Assembly (NCBI GenBank): GCA_965200355.1
Contig: OZ241351.1
Location: forward strand, 1,736,001 to 1,800,000
DNA: 64,000 bases
Origin: Bin18 sp965200355
Lineage (GTDB): Bacteria; Desulfobacterota; Binatia; Bin18
Direction of reading: 5' to 3'
The position numbers and the translations under genes were made by a program. This document shows, piece by piece, positions 35,737-44,549 of the stretch. Position 1 is the stretch's first letter. Each line of letters opens with the position of its first letter. The notes under the pieces are model-generated. The model saw nothing but the letters and a program-made list of their open reading frames with translations, searched no databases and was not told the origin of the DNA.

Positions 35737-38700
35737 ATGCGTCCACAAAAACTCAGCCTCAAAAATTTCATGCCCTTTCGGGTCACAGGCGATCAGGTTC
35801 ACGCGGTGGACTTTTCGCAACTTGGCCTCTTCTCCATTACCGGCCCGATGGGGAGCGGGAAATCTGCGCTCGTCGACGCAATGGTCTGGTGCCTGTATGG
35901 CCGCACCGCACGCTATGGATTGGACTCAAAAGGCGTGATCTCGACCGGTGAGCAGACGTGCGAGGTCGGGCTGGACTTCACCATTGGTGAGCGTTGGTTC
36001 CGAGCGGTCCGCCGGACCGGCAAAATCACCGAATCCGGTCTCAGCGAACGCGAGGGCGAAGAGTGGATACAGGACACGTCCGGGTCTGCGTCGCTTACCA
36101 GGCGGATTGAAGAACTCTTGGGCCTCGATTTTGACGGCTTCACCAAAACCGTCATCCTCCCCCAGGGACGCTATGCCGAGTTTCTGACCAGCGAGCCAAA
36201 AAAACGGCGCGAGTTGTTGGCGAAAATCCTGGAACTTGGGGTGTACACTCGGGTGGCTGACCAGGCCAAACTCGTTGCCGTACAGGCCAAAACCAGGGCG
36301 GACACCCTGCACGAAACGCTGGCCCAATACGCCGGCCTGAGTCAGGAGCATATCGCGCTTCAGAAAGAAGAACTTTCCAAACTCGACCAACATATTGAGC
36401 AGCTTGCTCAGCGAGAAGCCGGCTTGCGCCGTGTGGCCCAACACGTCGAGCACATAGCCGGCTTGCGGGGTCGTCTGGCTGAGCTTCAGGAGGAAGTGCA
36501 GGAACGTACCCAAGAGAGAGAGCAGGCCCAAAAGCAGGTCAACGCAGCGAGCGCTCAGGTTGCCGGTCTGACACAGGAATTGGCAAAAATTGGCCAGGAA
36601 CGGGCAGCGCTGGGATATGATGCGGCGCGCCACGAGGATGTGAACCGTGCAGTTGGCCATCTCAAGGAATGGGTGCTCGCCCAACAGGAAGCCCAGCGGA
36701 AAAATACCGAGCAGACCCGGGTCCGGGAAGCAGTTGAAGGGCTTGCTCAAAAAATCGAGTCCCACACGCGCCAAGTCGAACAGGCCCGGTCTCGACACCA
36801 GTCTTGCGCCGCCAGGTTTGAGCATCTCGTTGCCGAAGCCGGCGACGTGGCCACGCTGACGGAAAAGCTCGGAGCCGCAAAACGCTGGAAAAAACTGCAC
36901 CACGAACAACAGCGCCTCACCGCTCGGATAGAGACGCTGGGCCAGGACCACACCGCTACGCAACACCGTCTGGACGACCTGAAACAACAGGAAGGGGGGC
37001 ACGCCCGGACCGTCCGGGCACTGCAAGACCAACTCGAACGCACCCAGGCAGAGGAACGGCAAAACCGCGAACAGCGGGCCGAAGCTGAGGCTCTGGGGAG
37101 AGAACTCCAGGCAGCGCGCACAGCGGAAAAACGGTCGCAATCCGACTATGAGACTGCCGGTAGCGGGTTGACCCAAGCCGAACAAACGGCCCAGCACAAC
37201 CGGCAGGCGCTCGCCCAGGCCGAAACGCAGGAGCAGGCCGCTCGCAGCGCGCTGGAAGACAGCCAACGCCGGCACGAAGCCGCCCATCTGCGGGAGACGT
37301 TGCGCGTCGGCGATATCTGCCCGGTGTGTCGGGTCATGGTGCGCGAAATTCCTCTTGCTCAAGAAGGCGGGGAGGATTTGAAGACTCTCCAGCAGCAAAC
37401 CAAACGCGCCTCACTGACGACTCAACACCAACGCGCCGAAGCACAAGCAGCAGCCGCCAGGGTTGCCACCTGTCGGGTGAGACTCGAGGCTGCGGATCGG
37501 GGGCTGAAAGACCGTGAGCGCGCCAGACAAGAAGCCCAGGACCGCTTTGTCGCCCGTTTCCCCGGCCATCCGTCTCTTGCTGAAGCGCTCGGGGCGGTAC
37601 AGACCCGGCACGCAGCGCTGAGCGCGGCGCTCAAAGACCTGGAAGCGCAAGCGGCCTCTGCCGAGCAGAAAAAAGTGCAACTGTCCCGCCAACGTGAATC
37701 CGCGCAACAAGAGGCCGCCAAGCTCGCCGAGGCGCTACGCGGGACAACCGAAAGGCTGGAGGCTGATACCCGTGAGTTGGATGCGCTCAAAGGCGAGCTG
37801 GCGACGTTTCTCGCCACGAGTGGAGACCCGGTGCAGAGTGTGGCCCAACGCCGCGCGACGCTGAGGCAGGCCGAGCAACACATGCAGGAAGCGGAGAAAG
37901 CCTTGCATCAACTCGAAGGGGCGCGCAACTCGTTGCACACCGCCCAGGTCCAAAAAAATGGCGACCTCAGATTGCTCGCCGTCGAATACGAGGGTGCGTT
38001 ACTCCAAGCCGAGCGCGAAGCGCTGGCCGTGCGCGCCTGCCTTGGTCTGGCAGAAGACGCGGGGTTGCCACAGACTGAAGACCTGGAAAGTGAACGCAAG
38101 GTGCTGTCAGGCCGGCAAACCCGCCACGCAGACTTGTCACAACGCGAAGAAAAAGTGCGGGTCAAGCGAGACCAGACGGAACAGCAGGCCAAGGAGGCGC
38201 AAGCCGACCTTCAAGCCCGAACGGGAGTGTTAGAAGAATCCCAGCAGAAACAGGGACAGGCTCAGCACCAACTCGAAAAAGAACGGGACCGGCTTCAGGC
38301 GGCGATTGTCCAACACCACCTCACTGACACGGGTGAGGACGGACAGCAGATCAAACCCCAACTGGAAACGGCCCGCGCCCAGATGATGTCTTGCCAAGCC
38401 CAACGCGGCCGCTTAGCGGCTGAACACGCCGAGGCCGAACGGCGTTGGCAGGAAAAGGAGCAGGAAGAAGAAAAGCTGCACGCCGCACAGCGTGAAGAGC
38501 GTCTGGCCTCGGACCTGCGCAAGCTGCTGGGCGCAGAATTTACCGACTTCCTGTCGCGTGACGCCATAAAAGCCCTGATGCACGATGCGTCCGCCCACCT
38601 GCAACGCCTCACCCGCGGCCGTTACGTGTTTGATATTGCGTATCGGGGCCGGGCGATCACGCTCCAGATTATTGACCACGAAGAGCAGCGTCAGGTTCGG

Positions 38701-39018
38701 CCGACTCATTCGCTATCGGGCGGAGAAACGTTTTTAGCCTCGCTCGCCCTCGCCCTCGCCCTGTCGCAGGGGTTTCGCACCATTGCGACCGGGCGGGCCG
38801 CCCAGACCTCAACCGAATGCCTGATTCTGGATGAAGGGTTCGGGACACTGGACCGGGAAGGCGTGCAGCTGGTGACGGAAGTCCTGCAAGAATTACGGGG
38901 CGAAGAAAGACGGATGGTGGGCATTATTACCCATGTCGAAGAAGTGGCTGTGGCCATGCCCATGCACCTGGAAGTCCGCAAAGGTGGCAGGACGAGCGAG
39001 ATTAAGCTATCAGGCTAG
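35737..39018 (+). CDS. sbcC: SbcC/Rad50 SMC-like ATPase
   Basis: A 1093-residue ATPase with split heads. Walker A is ITGPMGSGKSALVD (residues 36-43 core). Long Gln/Glu/Arg-rich coiled coils follow. The zinc hook CPVC is at 528-531, mid-protein as expected. The ABC signature is LSGGE at 993-997, Walker B is LILDEGFGTLD (D1032, E1033), and an ITHVEE D-loop/H-switch region ends it. It tethers and opens DNA ends for SbcD. Size and architecture are intact. It is the last of the four repair genes. Confidence 0.96.
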   Translation: MRPQKLSLKNFMPFRVTGDQVHAVDFSQLGLFSITGPMGSGKSALVDAMVWCLYGRTARYGLDSKGVISTGEQTCEVGLDFTIGERWFRAVRRTGKITESGLSEREGEEWIQDTSGSASLTRRIEELLGLDFDGFTKTVILPQGRYAEFLTSEPKKRRELLAKILELGVYTRVADQAKLVAVQAKTRADTLHETLAQYAGLSQEHIALQKEELSKLDQHIEQLAQREAGLRRVAQHVEHIAGLRGRLAELQEEVQERTQEREQAQKQVNAASAQVAGLTQELAKIGQERAALGYDAARHEDVNRAVGHLKEWVLAQQEAQRKNTEQTRVREAVEGLAQKIESHTRQVEQARSRHQSCAARFEHLVAEAGDVATLTEKLGAAKRWKKLHHEQQRLTARIETLGQDHTATQHRLDDLKQQEGGHARTVRALQDQLERTQAEERQNREQRAEAEALGRELQAARTAEKRSQSDYETAGSGLTQAEQTAQHNRQALAQAETQEQAARSALEDSQRRHEAAHLRETLRVGDICPVCRVMVREIPLAQEGGEDLKTLQQQTKRASLTTQHQRAEAQAAAARVATCRVRLEAADRGLKDRERARQEAQDRFVARFPGHPSLAEALGAVQTRHAALSAALKDLEAQAASAEQKKVQLSRQRESAQQEAAKLAEALRGTTERLEADTRELDALKGELATFLATSGDPVQSVAQRRATLRQAEQHMQEAEKALHQLEGARNSLHTAQVQKNGDLRLLAVEYEGALLQAEREALAVRACLGLAEDAGLPQTEDLESERKVLSGRQTRHADLSQREEKVRVKRDQTEQQAKEAQADLQARTGVLEESQQKQGQAQHQLEKERDRLQAAIVQHHLTDTGEDGQQIKPQLETARAQMMSCQAQRGRLAAEHAEAERRWQEKEQEEEKLHAAQREERLASDLRKLLGAEFTDFLSRDAIKALMHDASAHLQRLTRGRYVFDIAYRGRAITLQIIDHEEQRQVRPTHSLSGGETFLASLALALALSQGFRTIATGRAAQTSTECLILDEGFGTLDREGVQLVTEVLQELRGEERRMVGIITHVEEVAVAMPMHLEVRKGGRTSEIKLSG

Positions 39019-39057
39019 ACATCCACTGCTGGAAGCACTCGTTTAAGGAGGACAGAC

Positions 39058-39927
39058 ATGTCACTGCACTCAGCAACGGTCGGCTCGGTTGGACACCCGT
39101 TTGTCAGCGAAATCGACGCGCGGTGGGTCATGTCATACGCGGCCGGACTCGATGACTATTTACCCTGTTATATGGACACCTGCCGACCGGACGGGATTGT
39201 TGCCCATCCCCTTTTTCCGGTCTGTATTGAGTGGCCGGTGATGCTCGCCCTGCGAGACCGCGCCCTGCAACGCGCAGAAGCCCTGCGGGGCTTCCATGCC
39301 ACGCACGACCTGGTGATACACCGTCTTATCCGGGCGGGCGAAAAGCTGACCACCCAGGCCACCGTGGCCGGCGTTGAACGGCGCAAGCCGGGGGCCTACC
39401 AGACCGTCCGTTTTGATACCCGCGATGCCGCTGGCCAGCCGGTCTGTTCGACCTGGTACGGCACGCTCTTTCGTGGGGTGCCCGTTGAGGGGGACGATAT
39501 GCCGGTTGCTGATTTGCCGACGCCATTGGCCCCGCTCGATACACAGACCGGAGCGCAGGCGGAAATCCCGGTGTCGATTTCCGCAGGGGCGGCCCATGTC
39601 TATACCGAGTGCGCGCGTATCTGGAACCCGATTCATACTGACCCGGCGGTGGCCGAGCAGTACGGACTGCCAGGGTTGATCCTGCATGGAACCGCAACCC
39701 TGGCGCACGGCATTTCCCGTGTGATTGCCCAGGAAACCGACGGTCAGCCAGAGCGGGTCAAGCGGATCAGCGGGCGCTTTGGTGCCATGGTGTTCATGCC
39801 GTCGCGCCTGACCGTTCGCGTTGTGTCACGGCAAGCGGGGGCGGAGGGCGACGTGGTGCGGTTTGAGATACGAACTGCGGAGGGCAAGCCCGCGGTGCGG
39901 GACGGGGCCATTGTCCTCGGCTCATAA
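39058..39927 (+). CDS. MaoC-family double hot-dog dehydratase
   Basis: A 289-residue protein of two hot-dog domains. The C-terminal one carries the hydratase motif (ARIWNPIHTDPAVAEQYGLP, then GLILHG) with the catalytic Asp/His arrangement. The N-terminal half (MSYAAGLDDYLPCYMDT) is degenerate, as is usual in these enzymes. It probably hydrates enoyl-CoA thioesters. It begins 39 bases after sbcC with AAGGAGG upstream, and the LLM gene follows at 24 bases. Confidence 0.88.
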   Translation: MSLHSATVGSVGHPFVSEIDARWVMSYAAGLDDYLPCYMDTCRPDGIVAHPLFPVCIEWPVMLALRDRALQRAEALRGFHATHDLVIHRLIRAGEKLTTQATVAGVERRKPGAYQTVRFDTRDAAGQPVCSTWYGTLFRGVPVEGDDMPVADLPTPLAPLDTQTGAQAEIPVSISAGAAHVYTECARIWNPIHTDPAVAEQYGLPGLILHGTATLAHGISRVIAQETDGQPERVKRISGRFGAMVFMPSRLTVRVVSRQAGAEGDVVRFEIRTAEGKPAVRDGAIVLGS

Positions 39928-39950
39928 AAGACACGGACAAGGAGGGGCGT

Positions 39951-40958
39951 ATGCAACGCGGACTGATTTTTCCCGGAGGCGGGATGTCGCAGCGCGACAT
40001 GATGGTGGTCGCCAAAGAAGCCGAAGCCGCGGGGTTTGATTCTCTGTATGTGACCGAAGCGTGGCGGAGCGCGTTTGTCCCGTTGACCGCGCTCGCCCTG
40101 GCAACCGAACGGGTCCGCATTGGTTCCTATGTGCTGAACGCCTACGGCCGTAGCCCGTTTATTACGGGCATGAGCGCGGTTGATGTGGACGAGCTGTCCG
40201 GTGGGCGGCTGCTGCTCGGGGTCGGCAGCGGCAACCGGCATATTAACGCCGAGTGGCAGGGTATCCCGCATGACAAGCCCTATCAAAAGATGACCGAGTA
40301 TATTGAGAACCTTCAACACATCGTCCGTACCCCGGCCGGCTCGCGGGTCGCCTACCAAGGCGACATTCACACTATGGACTGGGTACCGGCAGTGACCCCT
40401 ATTCGCCCGAGCATTCCCATATACCTGTCCGCCATTTTTCCGCGCATGGTCCGCGTTGCCGGGCGGGTCGCGGACGGCATCGCCCTGGGCGCGATATTAT
40501 CCGCGCCGTACGCGCGTGAGGTGATTCAACCTGCGGCCCGGAAGTCTGCGGTACAAGCTGACCGCGACCCGCACGCCCTCGGTTTTCTGATGGGTTCGTT
40601 TGTCTCGGTCCACGCGGAACGTGAAGTCGCCCGCCAAGCTGCGCGTGAAGCAATCTGTCGTCTCTTCGCTCCACTGCCGCACCCGTATTACGAGTATATG
40701 CTGCGTGAGCAGGGTTTTTCGGCTGCCGCAGACGCGGCCTTGAAGCACGTCCCGGAGGGCAATATCCAGAAAGCGGCGGAGGCCATGACCGACGAAGTGG
40801 TTGATACCGTCACCATCGCCGGAACGCCCGAGGAGTGCCGGCGGCGGCTGACTGAGTATGAAGGCGTGGTGGACGAGGTGATTTTTGTGAATGTTTCCTA
40901 CTCATCGGGGGCCGGCGCCGGCATGATGGAGGGATATCGAAAGTTATTGCAGGTGTAG
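39951..40958 (+). CDS. LLM-class flavin-dependent oxidoreductase (F420/FMN type)
   Basis: A 335-residue TIM-barrel luciferase-like protein. AKEAEAAGFDSLYVTEAW opens the first beta-alpha units. ATERVRIGSYVLNAYGRSPF and VDELSGGRLLLGVGSGN are standard LLM blocks. The C-terminal region has IAGTPEECRRRLTEYEG and GVVDEVIFVNVSYSS. The short N-terminus and the pattern resemble F420-dependent methylene-tetrahydromethanopterin reductase-like members. The cofactor and substrate cannot be read. It follows the MaoC gene closely, suggesting a shared degradation step. Confidence 0.92.
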   Translation: MQRGLIFPGGGMSQRDMMVVAKEAEAAGFDSLYVTEAWRSAFVPLTALALATERVRIGSYVLNAYGRSPFITGMSAVDVDELSGGRLLLGVGSGNRHINAEWQGIPHDKPYQKMTEYIENLQHIVRTPAGSRVAYQGDIHTMDWVPAVTPIRPSIPIYLSAIFPRMVRVAGRVADGIALGAILSAPYAREVIQPAARKSAVQADRDPHALGFLMGSFVSVHAEREVARQAAREAICRLFAPLPHPYYEYMLREQGFSAAADAALKHVPEGNIQKAAEAMTDEVVDTVTIAGTPEECRRRLTEYEGVVDEVIFVNVSYSSGAGAGMMEGYRKLLQV

Positions 40959-41023
40959 GAGCGATTCACGAACCGCCCCTCCACCAACCCTCACGAGGGC
41001 TCTGAGCCTTGTGCCGACACCGG

Positions 41024-41404
41024 CTACGCGCTCTTGGCCTTTTTCTCGTCGATAGTGTCGAACACCTGTTTGGCGAGGCGCAGCCCATTGACGCCGACCG
41101 GCCAGCCGCCGTAGTGGGCGAGGTGGATCATGACTTCGTTGATCTTGTCCCGGCTGATGCCGATATTGAGCGCGCCACGAATGTGGACCTTGAGTTCCGG
41201 GTCGCGGCCCAACACGGTCAGGGCCGCCAGAGTAATCAGTGAGCGCTCCTGAATGGCCAAGCCGTCCCGGCCCCAGATATCGCCGAACAGATTTTTGACC
41301 GTGATATCCAGAAAATCCTCGTGCATACTGCCCGGTCGGGGCTCCACGCCGAAGAGTTCTTTCATCTTTGCCGCACCCTTTTGATAGCGTTCGGAATCTG
41401 CCAT
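41024..41404 (-). CDS. Carboxymuconolactone decarboxylase (CMD) family protein
   Basis: A 126-residue all-helical protein. LAIQERSLITLAALTVLGRD, then ELKVHIRGALNIGISRDKI, then NEVMIHLAHYGGWPVGVNGL is the CMD core, with the conserved His in the HLAHYGGWP block. It lacks the Cys-x-x-Cys of AhpD peroxidases, which favours the gamma-carboxymuconolactone-type branch. AAGGAGG precedes the start. It is divergent from the CoA-transferase gene across 125 bases. Confidence 0.9.
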   Translation of the reverse strand: MADSERYQKGAAKMKELFGVEPRPGSMHEDFLDITVKNLFGDIWGRDGLAIQERSLITLAALTVLGRDPELKVHIRGALNIGISRDKINEVMIHLAHYGGWPVGVNGLRLAKQVFDTIDEKKAKSA

Positions 41405-41529
41405 TTTTGCCTCCTTGTTTCCTTGTGAGCTACACGCTCCATACCCTTGCCTGGCAGGGGTCCATTGTCTAGTATCAGACCGGCTGTCCGAGAGTCAAAA
41501 CCGAGAACCCGCATCGAGATAGGAACACC

Positions 41530-42765
41530 ATGAACGAACACCCCTCCTCTACGCCTGCTCCCCAGCCTCCGGGCCCCCTGCACGGTATCCGCGTGGTTGA
41601 ATGTGGTCATATGGTTGCCGCGGCGTATGCCGGCAAGCTGATGGCCGACCTTGGCGCGGAGGTCATCAAGGTCGAAGAGCCAAGCGGCGACCTGGCCCGG
41701 CAGCGCGGACCGTATCCAGGGAATACCCCTCATCCCGAGAAAAGCGGCCTGTTTCTGTATCTGAATACGAATAAGCGGGGGGTGACGCTCAATCTGGAAA
41801 CGGCAAAAGGCCGAGAACTGTTCCAGCGCCTGGTCAAAGACGCGGATGTTGTCGTCCATAATTATCATCCCACCCAGACCGCCGCTCTCGGCCTGGAGTA
41901 TGAGACCCTGGCCCAGCAGAATCCCAACGTGGTGATGACCTCAATCTCACCCTTTGGGCAAACCGGCCCACACCGGGACTATACCGCGCACGATTTAACC
42001 ATGTGGAGCGCCGGCGGCATTGTCTTTCTCGGCGGACTGGGTGGCCGCCCGGACCTGCCGCCGCTCAAGGCCGCGGGTCAACAGGCCGGATTCCAGGCCG
42101 GGGTCAACGCGGGTATTGCCTTGCTGGGGGCGCTGTACGCCCGGCTCGGGACGGGCCGGGGCCAGCATATCGACATCTCGGTCCAAGAGTGCCTGGTCGC
42201 CATTATGGAGAATAACTATATTGCCTGGCCATACGACCAGACGACGCCGTCGCGGCTGGGCTTTCGATTGATTCCCCAAGACGTCCTGCCCTGCCGGGAC
42301 GGCTATATTTATGTACTCGCGGTCGAAGAGCATCAGTGGCAGAACGCGGTGGCGCTCATGGGCAACCCCGAATGGGCGGACACCGAACTCTTCCAGGATT
42401 TTGTGGCCCGCTCGGTCAACTGGGACGCCCTGAAAGCCTTGCTGGAAGACTGGCTGCAAGACAAGTCGGTCCACGAGGTCTACCACGGAGCACAAAAACG
42501 GCGCGTGCCGTTTGCCCCGGTTTCGACTATGGGCGATCTGCTCAAATCGGAACATCTGAATGCGCGCGGCTTTTTTGCCGAGATTGGTCATCCCGAAGCC
42601 GGCGCGCTGCGCTATCCGGGCGCGCCGTTCAAGTTTGCGGCCTCGCCGTGGACCCTGCGCCGTCCGGCCCCATGCCTGGGCCAGCACAATGCGGAGGTCT
42701 ACGGCGGGCAGCTTGGGCTCGCCCCAGAAGAATTGCAGTCCTTGCAAGCAACGCAGGTGATTTGA
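41530..42765 (+). CDS. CaiB/BaiF (class III) CoA-transferase
   Basis: A 411-residue protein that opens GIRVVECGHMVAAAYAGKLM, then ADLGAEVIKVEEPSGDLARQ, both family blocks. TNKRGVTLNLETAKGRELF and DVVVHNYHPTQTAALGLEYE follow. The segment expected to hold the catalytic aspartate reads KAAGQQAGFQAGVNAGIALL, with Gln where I place the Asp. Some family branches show this, so activity cannot be assumed or excluded. The next CoA-transferase gene starts 45 bases downstream. Confidence 0.9.
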   Translation: MNEHPSSTPAPQPPGPLHGIRVVECGHMVAAAYAGKLMADLGAEVIKVEEPSGDLARQRGPYPGNTPHPEKSGLFLYLNTNKRGVTLNLETAKGRELFQRLVKDADVVVHNYHPTQTAALGLEYETLAQQNPNVVMTSISPFGQTGPHRDYTAHDLTMWSAGGIVFLGGLGGRPDLPPLKAAGQQAGFQAGVNAGIALLGALYARLGTGRGQHIDISVQECLVAIMENNYIAWPYDQTTPSRLGFRLIPQDVLPCRDGYIYVLAVEEHQWQNAVALMGNPEWADTELFQDFVARSVNWDALKALLEDWLQDKSVHEVYHGAQKRRVPFAPVSTMGDLLKSEHLNARGFFAEIGHPEAGALRYPGAPFKFAASPWTLRRPAPCLGQHNAEVYGGQLGLAPEELQSLQATQVI

Positions 42766-42810
42766 TTGGGGAGCGGGGGTGCCAACCCCCAGAGACGAAG
42801 GTGAAGAATC

Positions 42811-44028
42811 ATGTCTGAGCAGTTACCGTTATCGGGTGTTCGTGTGGCCGATTTTACCTGGGTCTGGGCCGGGCCGTTCTGTACCTTGCAGCTGGCCCAT
42901 CTGGGCGCTGAGGTCATTCGGGTCGAGTCGGAGAGCCGCCTGTGTGTCACGCGCCGTATTCCACCGGTTGCTGACGGAGAAGCCGGGCCGAATCGGTGTG
43001 GGTATTTTAATCAGTACAACCAGGGCAAACACTCAATCTGCCTCAATCTCAAAAAACCGGAAGGGCTGGAGGTCGCAAAAAAGCTGGTTGCCGCCAGCGA
43101 TATCGTGGCGGAGAATTTTGCCGCCGGCGTGATGGACCGGATGGGCCTGGGCTATGACACCCTGAAAGCCATGAAGCCCGACCTCATCATGATTGCGCTC
43201 TCCGGCTATGGGGCGACCGGACCGGAAAGCCCGTATGTGTCCTATGGGCCGGCCCAGGTGCCAATGAGCGGGCTGGCCTCTATGACGGGCTTTGCCGACT
43301 CCCGTCCAATGAGCGTCGGGTTTTCCTATGGCGACCCGAACGGGGGACTGCACGGCGCGTTTGCCGTATTGGCCGCGCTGATGCACCGCGCCCGCACCGG
43401 CCAGGGGCAGTATATTGATCTGTCACAGTGGGAGACCTCAGTGGCGCTGGTGGGCGAAGGGCTTATGGCCCAGGAGATGAACGCCGCCGCGCCACAGCGG
43501 ATGGGCAACCGCGACCCGCATATGGCTCCGCACGGCCTGTTCCGCTGCGAAGGAGAAGACCGCTGGGTAAGTATAGCGGTGGCAAACGACGCCGAGTGGC
43601 AGCGGCTGTGCGCGCTTATGGGCAAAACAGACTTGGCGAGTGAGGCCCGGTTTGCGACGCTGGCAGAGCGGAAAGCCAACGAAGATGCCCTCGAAGCGGT
43701 TGTCACGGACTGGACTGCCGCGCGGTCCGCGGAAGAAGTCACCCGCACGCTCCAGGCCGCGGGGCTGGCCGCCTTTCCGGCCGTGACCAATAAGGAATTG
43801 GCTGAAGACGAGCACCTGCGCTCGCGTCCCTTCTTTGCCGAGCTTGAGCACCCGGAGGTCGGGGTGCGGCAACATGCCGGTATCCCGTGGCATTTCTCGG
43901 ATACTCCGTGTCAGGTCCGCCGGCCCGCGCCCTGTTTTGGCCAGGATACCGAGGAGGTGTTGCAGCGAGTGTTGGGGTATGCGGCAGACGAAGTGACCAC
44001 CCTCAAGGACAATGGAGTCTTAAGCTGA
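42811..44028 (+). CDS. CaiB/BaiF (class III) CoA-transferase
   Basis: A 405-residue CoA-transferase in tandem with the gene before it. It has GVRVADFTWVWAGPFCTLQL and LGAEVIRVESESRLCVTRR. YGDPNGGLHGAFAVLAALMH contains the Asp in the expected position, and IDLSQWETSVALVGEGLM follows. The sequence is clearly different from the neighbouring paralogue, so a recent duplication is unlikely. Two such genes in a row may form a heteromer or serve sequential acids. A GGTGAAGAATC site lies before the ATG. Confidence 0.92.
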   Translation: MSEQLPLSGVRVADFTWVWAGPFCTLQLAHLGAEVIRVESESRLCVTRRIPPVADGEAGPNRCGYFNQYNQGKHSICLNLKKPEGLEVAKKLVAASDIVAENFAAGVMDRMGLGYDTLKAMKPDLIMIALSGYGATGPESPYVSYGPAQVPMSGLASMTGFADSRPMSVGFSYGDPNGGLHGAFAVLAALMHRARTGQGQYIDLSQWETSVALVGEGLMAQEMNAAAPQRMGNRDPHMAPHGLFRCEGEDRWVSIAVANDAEWQRLCALMGKTDLASEARFATLAERKANEDALEAVVTDWTAARSAEEVTRTLQAAGLAAFPAVTNKELAEDEHLRSRPFFAELEHPEVGVRQHAGIPWHFSDTPCQVRRPAPCFGQDTEEVLQRVLGYAADEVTTLKDNGVLS

Positions 44029-44040
44029 GAGCGGATTCCC

Positions 44041-44075
44041 TCTCTCCCCAGCCCTCTCCCGTCAGGGGAGGGGGA
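44041..44075. repeat. GC-rich intergenic hairpin repeat, copy A
   Basis: TCTCTCCCCAGCCCTCTCCC is followed by GTCAGGGGAGGGGG, an imperfect pyrimidine/purine palindrome between two genes on the same strand. Similar CCCTCACCCT...CTCCC...GGGAGAGGGG elements lie at 51067-51110 and 56861-56895. They may act as transcript-stabilising or attenuating hairpins. Confidence 0.5.
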
Positions 44076-44090
44076 ATGTGAAGGCAGCCT

Positions 44091-44519
44091 ATGCGCTTTG
44101 CTCTCCACTTTCTCTTTTTGCTGGTCGGATTTCCCCTGCTGCACGCTGGGACAACCGGCCCGGTTCATGCCCAGCACGGCGGGCTGGCCGTGGAGCTGTA
44201 CGGGACGGTCAGCTTGGCGCCGGGCCGTCAGGTCGTGACGCTGGCCGTGGGCAAAGGAGAGACGGTGCGTTTTCGGGTCCAAGATATGGAGAGCCGCCAT
44301 ACTGATTTCTCGATAATCAATTTTCTGTCCGAAATTCGTCATCGTGAGCCGAGTCTGTATCTGAAGGGTCCGGCGCATTATGTAGACCTGTTGCGCAAGG
44401 AAGAGCCCGAAAAGCGGCTGCTCCGGCTGACCGGTTTATACTATCCGAGCGCTCGCAATTTTGTGTTGAGCCGGGTGCGGCCAGTCCGGCCGGGCGAGCA
44501 GAACGAGCGCCGTTTCTAA
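44091..44519 (+). CDS. Small exported protein of unknown function
   Basis: A 142-residue protein with a clear signal peptide (MRFALHFLFLLVGFPLLHAG, with a likely cut after VHA). The mature part has GRQVVTLAVGKGETVRFRV and YYPSARNFVLSRVRPVRPG and looks mainly beta, possibly a periplasmic beta-sandwich. I do not recognise the family. It lies between CoA-transferase and LLM genes, 30 bases before the latter, so it may be co-transcribed with the LLM gene. Confidence 0.75.
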   Translation: MRFALHFLFLLVGFPLLHAGTTGPVHAQHGGLAVELYGTVSLAPGRQVVTLAVGKGETVRFRVQDMESRHTDFSIINFLSEIRHREPSLYLKGPAHYVDLLRKEEPEKRLLRLTGLYYPSARNFVLSRVRPVRPGEQNERRF

Positions 44520-44549
44520 TCCTGCTCGGGGGCGAAAGAGGGGGAAGGT

